From contig CADBPB010000010.1 of assembly GCA_902796525.1 (NCBI GenBank), positions 1 through 10,635 on the forward strand: a stretch of DNA of 10,635 nt, read 5' to 3'. The translations under genes and the position numbers were made by a program. Position 1 is the stretch's first letter. Every line of letters starts with the position of its first letter. This stretch comes from an uncultured Erysipelotrichaceae bacterium (GTDB lineage Bacteria > Bacillota_I > Bacilli_A > Erysipelotrichales > Erysipelotrichaceae). The notes under the pieces were generated by a model, which saw nothing but the letters and a program-made list of their open reading frames with translations, was not told where the DNA came from and did not search any database. Positions 1 to 4,802 of the stretch are shown one piece after another.

Positions 1-20
1 AACACGGCTGCAGCCGTGTT
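1..20 (-). terminator. 20-base perfect palindrome, probable terminator of the permease gene
   Basis: The first 20 bases are a perfect palindrome: AACACGGC pairs with GCCGTGTT around a central TGCA. It starts one base after the TGA stop of the leftward permease gene, and the leftward strand is A-rich just before the hairpin (GAAAAATGAG). This is the expected layout of a rho-independent terminator. The T-tract that would prove it lies outside the window; only two T residues, themselves part of the stem, are visible. On the rightward strand the hairpin is followed by a short T run (25-29), so it may act in both directions. Confidence 0.55.
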
Positions 21-21
21 C

Positions 22-1092
22 TCATTTTTCTTTGTCTGTATCTTCCGTTTCTTTCAGTCTGTCCTTGCGGGTCACAAAGAACGACAGGGTGATCGGGAAA
101 CCGAACATTCCTACCGCACTGAGCAGTTTCAAGCCTACGATCATCGAGAACAGCGTTGCCAGCGGGTGCAGACCCAGGTTGGTTCCCACCATCCTTGGCT
201 CGATGATGTTGCGGATGAAGGAGATGATCACATAAAGTACCAGCAGTTCGATGCCCAGCAGGAAATTTCCCGTGATCAGGCAGCTGATGGCCCAGGGGAT
301 CAGGACCGTGCCGACACCCAGGACCGGCAGGATATCCAGGAACGAAATGATGAAAGCCCATATGATCGAATTGCTGACGCCGAAGATGGTCAGGCCGATG
401 GACAGCTCGATGAACGTGATGCCCATGATCTGGATGTAGGAAAGCAGGATCTTCAGAAGCGTATTCTCGCAGAAATCTTTGATCTCATAGGCCACTTTCA
501 GGAGATGATCCGGCAATGTCCTGACGAACCAGCCAGCGATATTCTCGTAGTCGAAGACGAAATAGAAGGATGTTACCAGCGTGATGATGATGGATGCCAG
601 GATGTTCGGTGCGCTGGAAATGGCGCTTGTCGTGATATTGACCAGTCCGCTGGCCAAGGAAGAAAGGCCCGATTTCAGCGCATCGAAGACCGTTCCGGTG
701 ATATCGTTCCAGGAATTATCGATGAAATCCGGAAGCAGATCGCCGTAATGGGAGACGATCTGTTCCATGGAAGTGATGTAAGGTTCGATCGTGTTCTTAT
801 AGAAGCCAGGCATGGCCTGGATGAAGTCGCCGACCTTGTTGATGCCCATCGTCACCAGCAATGTTATCAGCAGTACGATCACCACATAAGTGGCGATCAG
901 CGTGATGATCCGGTAGCTAACCGTGTCGCCCTTGAACAGGCGGTGGCTCAGCCGGATCGTAGCATAAGCGAACAGGAAGCCGATCAGAAACGGCAGGATG
1001 ATGTCAAGCACATACTTGACTCCCAGATATATCAAAGCGGCGATCACCGCGATATATGCAGTATTGATAATGAACTCTTTTTTTCTCTTCAT
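22..1092 (-). CDS. AI-2E/YtvI family membrane permease
   Basis: The 356-residue polytopic membrane protein belongs to the AI-2E transporter family (PF01594; TqsA, PerM, YtvI relatives). Hydrophobic segments lie near residues 8-43 and 61-83, followed by a long amphipathic region (about 85-160) and a C-terminal membrane block from about 162 to 340. The family signature is clear: FLDILPVLGVG at 251-261 and the R-x-x-IEP...G...GLHPL stretch at 294-310. The C-terminus is a short charged cytoplasmic tail. Some members export autoinducer-2 and others are linked to ion or pH homeostasis or sporulation; the substrate cannot be read from this sequence. An in-frame TAG lies four codons before the ATG, so the start cannot be further upstream. 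There is no Shine-Dalgarno site at a usable distance, and a -10 hexamer ends exactly seven bases before the ATG, suggesting a leaderless transcript. It appears monocistronic, with a terminator upstream (from the next gene) and one downstream. Confidence 0.9.
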   Translation of the reverse strand: MKRKKEFIINTAYIAVIAALIYLGVKYVLDIILPFLIGFLFAYATIRLSHRLFKGDTVSYRIITLIATYVVIVLLITLLVTMGINKVGDFIQAMPGFYKNTIEPYITSMEQIVSHYGDLLPDFIDNSWNDITGTVFDALKSGLSSLASGLVNITTSAISSAPNILASIIITLVTSFYFVFDYENIAGWFVRTLPDHLLKVAYEIKDFCENTLLKILLSYIQIMGITFIELSIGLTIFGVSNSIIWAFIISFLDILPVLGVGTVLIPWAISCLITGNFLLGIELLVLYVIISFIRNIIEPRMVGTNLGLHPLATLFSMIVGLKLLSAVGMFGFPITLSFFVTRKDRLKETEDTDKEK

Positions 1093-1104
1093 ACTTCTAT
1101 TCTA
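1093..1104 (-). promoter_or_regulatory. -10 element TAGAAT placed for a leaderless permease mRNA
   Basis: On the leftward strand TAGAAT (five of six to TATAAT) occupies 1104-1099, followed by six bases (AGAAGT) and then the ATG at 1092. Standard spacing puts the transcription start on the A of the ATG. The 17-base-spaced -35 position is only a T run inside the upstream terminator (1122-1127), so the -35 is weak. The call rests on the -10 match and on the absence of a ribosome binding site. Confidence 0.5.
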
Positions 1105-1120
1105 ATCCAACGGAATGATG

Positions 1121-1141
1121 AAAAAAAGTAGCAATGCTACT
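1121..1141 (-). terminator. Rho-independent terminator of the pyrophosphatase-like gene
   Basis: The leftward strand reads AGTAGC, loop ATT, GCTACT, and the T run starting at the last stem base is seven T long (1127-1121). The stem is six base pairs with a three-base loop. The TAG stop of the upstream gene (1139-1137) is part of the 5' arm, so gene and terminator overlap. Confidence 0.75.
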
Positions 1142-1523
1142 CTGTTTCACTCCAGGAAGGGATGCTCTTGCCCCGCTTGAGCAGGACCGATTTCTGGTAA
1201 TCCGTGCAGTTGAGGAATTCCAGCACTTCTTCGCATTCTTCATCGCTCAGACCTACCAGGGTCTTGACCTCGAAACGCTTGTTGATGATATCGGCACAAA
1301 GCGCAATGGCGTTGACTTTGTTGTCGTTTCCCGAACGGAAGACTTCCATCGGCGTCTCGTTGGCGCTGTCCAGAGTCCTCACATAGCCAAAATCGCAAGG
1401 ATACGTCAAAGAAGGATACGTCTTATGGACGCTGCCCTTGGGATTAGTCACCTTGAAGTCTCCGGAGGAGTATAACGTATCTACTTTCTGCCAGAAGAAA
1501 GCGTTATTTTCAAATTCTTTCAT
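1137..1523 (-). CDS. Degenerate family I inorganic pyrophosphatase-like protein
   Basis: The 128-residue soluble protein resembles the short inorganic pyrophosphatase-like proteins of Bacillota. Visible matches are FWQKVD (10-15), the NPKGS loop (27-31), YPCDFGYV (41-48, compare YPCNYGYI of E. coli Ppa) and the last strand with EVKTLVG (85-91) and VLLKR (113-117). E. coli Ppa is about 175 residues, so this is a shortened barrel. Aligned by eye, the metal-binding acids are mostly gone: the DGDPVDV motif (D65, D67, D70) becomes NETPMEV (55-61), E20 aligns with T26, and D102 with R83; D97 may be kept as D78. The protein may therefore not hydrolyse pyrophosphate. The start is well supported: TAGGTG lies five bases before the ATG behind a good sigma-A promoter. 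It appears to be a single-gene unit. What it binds or does is unknown. Confidence 0.65.
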   Translation of the reverse strand: MKEFENNAFFWQKVDTLYSSGDFKVTNPKGSVHKTYPSLTYPCDFGYVRTLDSANETPMEVFRSGNDNKVNAIALCADIINKRFEVKTLVGLSDEECEEVLEFLNCTDYQKSVLLKRGKSIPSWSETE

Positions 1524-1528
1524 AAAAA

Positions 1529-1581
1529 CACCTACAAATATCTACAGAAAATAATATAACATGCTGACAGATTTTTGTAAA
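1529..1581 (-). promoter_or_regulatory. Sigma-A promoter and RBS of the pyrophosphatase-like gene
   Basis: On the leftward strand: -35 TTTACA (1581-1576, five of six), a 17-base spacer, and -10 TATATT (1558-1553, five of six) preceded by TGT, an extended -10. The predicted start is near 1546, giving a leader of about 23 bases. TAGGTG (1534-1529) lies five bases before the ATG at 1523. This is the best complete promoter in the window. Confidence 0.75.
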
Positions 1582-1603
1582 TCTTTTCTAAAAATGAAAA
1601 AAA

Positions 1604-2158
1604 TTACATATTGATGCGCAGATGCATATGCAGACGTTCCAGCAGTCTGTCCAGATCGTATTCTTCGTAGCGTTCCATGCTCTTCAGCAGGATGCACAGA
1701 CAGGCGAACGCATCGGACTTGGCGTTGTGGTGGCTCAGATCGATGCCAAGATATTCGCTGACGGTATTGAGCTTGTGGTCCCGCAGTTCGGGATAGACTC
1801 TCCGGGAAAGACGGACGGTGTCCAGGAAGGGATTCTTAAAGTGCGCCAGCCCGTAGACGTCGCACATGGCATTGAGCACCGTGATGTCGAACATCGCGTT
1901 ATGCGCCACGATCACCGCGTCCTTCAGGATCTTCGCCAGTTCGTCGTAGAAGAAAACGAATTCCGGCTCATCCTGCACATCTTCGGGATAGATGCCGTGG
2001 ATATGGGAATTGGTGAAATAGTTGTACAGATGGTGGGGACGGAAATACCATTCGAAGGAATCCAGGATCTCCCCTTTCTCATAGATCGCGATCCCCAGCG
2101 AGCAGGCAGAGGCGTTGTGGGCGTTCGCCGTCTCGAAATCCAGAGCGACGATCCTCAT
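1604..2158 (-). CDS. DEDDh-type 3'-5' exonuclease (DnaQ-like)
   Basis: A 184-residue stand-alone exonuclease of the DnaQ/RNase T superfamily, predicted to remove nucleotides from 3' ends with two metal ions. All three Exo motifs are present: D7 and E9 in ALDFETA, D91 in HNAMFD, and H144 plus D149 in HNAKSDA, which makes it DEDDh type. The motif spacing and FETAN.....C.LG.A start resemble the epsilon-like exonucleases of Bacillota that stand apart from PolC. There is no helicase, BRCT or polymerase domain, and no membrane segment. DNA or RNA as substrate cannot be decided here. Its ATG overlaps the TGA of the small membrane protein (shared bases 2155-2158), so the two are translated from one message. 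A purine-rich stretch (AGAGGAAAGAAGAAG) before the start, inside the upstream gene, can act as RBS. A seven-T run follows the TAA stop, but only a weak hairpin precedes it, so termination here is uncertain. Confidence 0.88.
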   Translation of the reverse strand: MRIVALDFETANAHNASACSLGIAIYEKGEILDSFEWYFRPHHLYNYFTNSHIHGIYPEDVQDEPEFVFFYDELAKILKDAVIVAHNAMFDITVLNAMCDVYGLAHFKNPFLDTVRLSRRVYPELRDHKLNTVSEYLGIDLSHHNAKSDAFACLCILLKSMERYEEYDLDRLLERLHMHLRINM

Positions 2159-2592
2159 TTGACGATCTTCTTCTTTCCTCTGACGAAACGGTTCATGTTC
2201 GCTTCGAATACGGTTTTGGAGAAGGCTTCGATCTTTTCGGTGCTGCCGTTCTCCAGTTCGATGTAAAGATAGTCCCGATTGGCGCTCCAGGTATAGTACC
2301 AGGAACTGATCTCATCGTAATAGATCAGCACGCAGCTGCTCTTGTCCGCCTTGTTGAACATCACCAGATATTCCTGGAAGAATTCCATCAGGCGGACCTT
2401 GGGCATGAACAGGAGCACGCACAGAGAAGTCAGGATCATGGCGACTCCATAGAAGCGCGAGATCTCATAGGTAAAGGAAAAGAAACCCAGAATGATGAAC
2501 AGGATGAACAGCCACTCCGGTTTCGCATCGATCTTGCTGATCGGGAAGATATCGACAGGAAGATTGTGGGTCTTCAGTTCTTTTGATTTCAT
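2155..2592 (-). CDS. Small two-segment membrane protein of unknown function
   Basis: I do not recognise a family. The 145-residue protein has a 26-residue cytoplasmic lead, two hydrophobic segments (about 27-42 and 47-63) separated by a very short turn, and then about 80 mostly polar residues with alternating strands (VLIYYDEI, WYYTWSANRDYLYIELENG) ending in a basic tail (RGKKKIVK). The layout, a TM hairpin followed by a beta-rich cytoplasmic domain, recalls YcxB/PH-like membrane proteins, but this is only a resemblance. The frame stays open far upstream, but that extension is antisense to tgt and is not coding. I chose the ATG at 2592 because a good extended -10 lies just before it; an ATG at 2622 would add ten residues but lies upstream of that -10. 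It is the first gene of a unit with the exonuclease, joined by an ATGA overlap. Confidence 0.7.
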   Translation of the reverse strand: MKSKELKTHNLPVDIFPISKIDAKPEWLFILFIILGFFSFTYEISRFYGVAMILTSLCVLLFMPKVRLMEFFQEYLVMFNKADKSSCVLIYYDEISSWYYTWSANRDYLYIELENGSTEKIEAFSKTVFEANMNRFVRGKKKIVK

Positions 2593-2607
2593 ATCATAAG
2601 TATAACA
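2593..2607 (-). promoter_or_regulatory. Extended -10 promoter, leaderless start of the membrane protein gene
   Basis: The leftward strand reads TGT TATACT (2607-2599), an extended -10 with four to five of six matches to consensus, followed by six bases (TATGAT) and the ATG at 2592. The predicted transcription start is the A of the start codon. No Shine-Dalgarno site lies at a usable distance. Confidence 0.55.
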
Positions 2608-2613
2608 TGCCTG

Positions 2614-2628
2614 TGTTATCATTATTTT
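2614..2628 (+). promoter_or_regulatory. Extended -10 promoter, leaderless start of the queuosine operon
   Basis: TGT TATCAT (2614-2622) is an extended -10 with five of six matches, followed by six bases (TATTTT) and the tgt ATG at 2629. The predicted transcription start coincides with the A of the start codon. The -35 position at 17 bases (TCATAA, 2594-2599) is poor, as is common for extended -10 promoters. The absence of a leader leaves no room for a preQ1 riboswitch. Confidence 0.6.
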
Positions 2629-3762
2629 ATGGAAAATAATTCTTTTAAATATGAACTGATCCATCAGGACAGACACAGCAAAGCCCGCCTGGGAAAGCTG
2701 AACGTCTTCGGCAGGATCGTCGATACTCCGGTATTCATGCCGGTAGGTACTAGAGCGACAGTCAAATTCCTGGCTCCCGAGGATCTGTATAAAATGAACG
2801 CATCGATCATTCTGTGCAACACCTATCATCTGTGGCTGCGTCCGGGTCCGGAGACCCTGGAAGAAGCAGGCGGCATCCACAGGTTCATGAATTATGACGG
2901 TCCTGTCCTTACCGACAGCGGCGGTTTCCAGGTCTTTTCCCTGGCCGACAACAGAAAGATCTCCGAGGAAGGCGTTTCCTTCAAGTCCCATCTGGATGGC
3001 ACGAAGATGTTCATGACGCCGGAGGATTCCATCCATGTGCAGGAAGCCATCGGTTCGGATATCGCCATCTCCTTCGATGAATGCATCCCCTATCCGAGCG
3101 AATACGATTACTGCAAGGATTCCGTCGACCGCACTCTGCGCTGGGCGAAACGCGGCAAGGAAGCCCACACCAGGAAGAATCAGGCGCTGTTCGGCGTCGT
3201 ACAGGGCTCTGTTTATCCCGATCTAAGAAAGTACTGCGCGGAAGAGCTGGTCAAGATGGATTTCGACGGCTATTCGATCGGCGGCACCTCGGTCGGCGAA
3301 GACAAGCAGACCCACTACAAGATGCTGGATGACACCCTGCCGTATCTGCCGGAGGATAAACCGCGCTACGAAATGGGCATCGGCGCGATCAACGACATCC
3401 TGGAAGCCGTGGAACGCGGTGTCGACATGTTCGACTGCGTCCTGCCGACCCGGATCGCCCGCCATGGCACGCTGATGACTTCCAGAGGAAGGATCTCCAT
3501 CCGCAAGAACATCTACAAGAACGATTTCACGCCGCTGGATCCGGACTGCGACTGCGAATGCTGCCGGAACTATACCAAGGCCTATCTCAACCACCTGTTC
3601 CGCAATGACGAAGGACTGGGAAGCCGGCTGATGTCGATCCACAACCTCCGTTTCCTGATCCGGCTGATGGAAGAGATCCGTCAGAGCATCGCGGAAGACC
3701 GCTTCCTGGAATTCAAGGAAGAGATCCTGAATAAATACGATTTTGACGAAAGAGGTTTCTGA
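2629..3762 (+). CDS. tgt: tRNA-guanine transglycosylase
   Basis: Tgt swaps guanine-34 in the anticodon of GUN tRNAs (Asp, Asn, His, Tyr) for preQ1, the first tRNA-level step of queuosine synthesis, in the cytoplasm. The 377-residue length is normal and the protein aligns end to end with B. subtilis Tgt, which supports the ATG. Visible motifs: catalytic D96 in LTDSGGFQVF, DEC.PYP at 150-156, VVQGS at 190-194, the nucleophile D269 in DMFDCVLPTR, and the zinc site C307, C309, C312 and H338 (CDCECC and SIHNL). The base-binding loop reads GGTSVGE (218-224) where most bacterial enzymes have GGLAVGE or GGLSVGE, and GIGAIND replaces GVG(K/S)P. The valine that favours preQ1 over queuine is kept (V222). 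It is first in the operon; its TGA overlaps the queA ATG by one base. There is no Shine-Dalgarno site, consistent with a leaderless message. Confidence 0.97.
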   Translation: MENNSFKYELIHQDRHSKARLGKLNVFGRIVDTPVFMPVGTRATVKFLAPEDLYKMNASIILCNTYHLWLRPGPETLEEAGGIHRFMNYDGPVLTDSGGFQVFSLADNRKISEEGVSFKSHLDGTKMFMTPEDSIHVQEAIGSDIAISFDECIPYPSEYDYCKDSVDRTLRWAKRGKEAHTRKNQALFGVVQGSVYPDLRKYCAEELVKMDFDGYSIGGTSVGEDKQTHYKMLDDTLPYLPEDKPRYEMGIGAINDILEAVERGVDMFDCVLPTRIARHGTLMTSRGRISIRKNIYKNDFTPLDPDCDCECCRNYTKAYLNHLFRNDEGLGSRLMSIHNLRFLIRLMEEIRQSIAEDRFLEFKEEILNKYDFDERGF

Positions 3763-4787
3763 TGAAACTGAGCGATTTCGATTTCGAACTGCCTGAAGAG
3801 CTGATTGCCCAGCATCCTATGGACAAGCGGGATGATTCCCGTCTTTTGGTGCTTCACAAGAAGACAGGAGAGATCGAACACCGGCATTTCTACGACATCA
3901 TCGATTACCTGAAACCGGGCGACGTGCTTGTCCGCAACAATTCCAAGGTCATTCCCGCCAGACTGTATGGCACCAAGAAAGATACCGGAGCCAGAGTCGA
4001 AGTGCTGATCCTCAAGACCGACGGCGACATCTGCGAATGTCTCTGCGGTAACGCCAAGGCGATCAAGACCGGGACGGTCATAGTCTTCTCGGATCGGCTG
4101 TCAGGAGAGTGCATCGAACGCAGGGAAGAAGGGATCCGGGTGTTCAGGATGAACTATGAGGGCGTTTTCCTTGAGATCCTGCAGGAGATCGGCCTGATGC
4201 CTACGCCTCCCTATATCCACGAAAAACTCAAAGACAATTCCCGCTACAACAACGTCTATGCCCAGATCAACGGTTCCGCCGCCTGTCCGACGGCCGGACT
4301 GCATTTTACCGAAGAACTGATACAGAAGATCAGAGACAAAGGCGTCGAGATCCTCGATGTCACCTTGCATGTCGGTCTCGGTACCTTCAAGCCGGTCAAG
4401 GAAGACGACATTGAAGACCACAAGATGCACAGCGAATACTATTCGATGGATGAAAAGACGGCAGAGCGCCTGAATCTGGCTAAGAGAGAAGGAAGAAGGA
4501 TCATCGCGGTCGGAACGACGACCACCCGGACCCTGGAAACCATCATCAGCAGATACGGCGAATTCAAAGCATGTTGCGGAGAAACCGACATTTTTATCTA
4601 TCCCCCGTATACATTCAAAAGCATCGACTGTCAGATCACCAACTTCCATCTGCCGAAATCGACGCTGATCATGATGATCGCCGCCCAATGCTCAAGAGAA
4701 ATGATCCTGCACGCCTATGAAGTCGCGATCGAACAGAAATACCGCTTCTTCTCCTTTGGCGACAGCATGTTTCTTACGAATGAATAA
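3762..4787 (+). CDS. queA: SAM:tRNA ribosyltransferase-isomerase
   Basis: QueA transfers and isomerises the ribosyl part of S-adenosylmethionine onto preQ1 in tRNA, giving epoxyqueuosine. The 341-residue length is typical. Signature segments: SDFDFELPEELIAQ at the N-terminus, LVRNNSKVIPARL (56-68), TPPYI (148-152), PTAGLHFT (176-183), DVTLHVGLGTF (199-209), HSEYY (223-227), AVGTTTTRTLE (249-259), TDIFIYPPY (275-283) and TNFHLPKSTL (293-302). Small departures from the common forms are C175 in GSAACPTAG (usually A), YNNVYA instead of YQTVYA, and YPPY instead of YPGY; none removes a residue I know to be essential. The start follows AGAGG with six bases of spacing and overlaps the tgt stop (TGATG), so translation is coupled. 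Only 15 bases separate it from the phosphatase gene. Confidence 0.97.
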   Translation: MKLSDFDFELPEELIAQHPMDKRDDSRLLVLHKKTGEIEHRHFYDIIDYLKPGDVLVRNNSKVIPARLYGTKKDTGARVEVLILKTDGDICECLCGNAKAIKTGTVIVFSDRLSGECIERREEGIRVFRMNYEGVFLEILQEIGLMPTPPYIHEKLKDNSRYNNVYAQINGSAACPTAGLHFTEELIQKIRDKGVEILDVTLHVGLGTFKPVKEDDIEDHKMHSEYYSMDEKTAERLNLAKREGRRIIAVGTTTTRTLETIISRYGEFKACCGETDIFIYPPYTFKSIDCQITNFHLPKSTLIMMIAAQCSREMILHAYEVAIEQKYRFFSFGDSMFLTNE

Positions 4788-4802
4788 ATAAGAGAAAAAA
4801 CT

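Noticed and set aside
16..1131. Long rightward open frame opposite the permease gene
   Set aside because: The product is rich in D, R and Q with no recognisable domain, and the other strand encodes a clear AI-2E family protein. It is a by-product of codon bias. The same holds for the leftward frame at 5472-6914 opposite the phosphatase and the rightward frame at 9721-10500 opposite the hydrolase.
1597..1630. Terminator after the exonuclease gene
   Set aside because: Seven T residues follow the stop on the leftward strand, but the only hairpin before them (CATAT/ATATG with a long loop) is weak. Termination is possible but not supported well enough to list.
2600..2628. preQ1 riboswitch before tgt
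   Set aside because: A preQ1 aptamer needs at least about 34 bases of leader. The predicted transcript starts at or within about 16 bases of the ATG, and no stem followed by an A-rich tail is present.
2593..3168. N-terminal extension of the small membrane protein
   Set aside because: The frame stays open, but this part lies antisense to tgt, has no RBS, and the leaderless promoter and ATG at 2592 give a sensible start.
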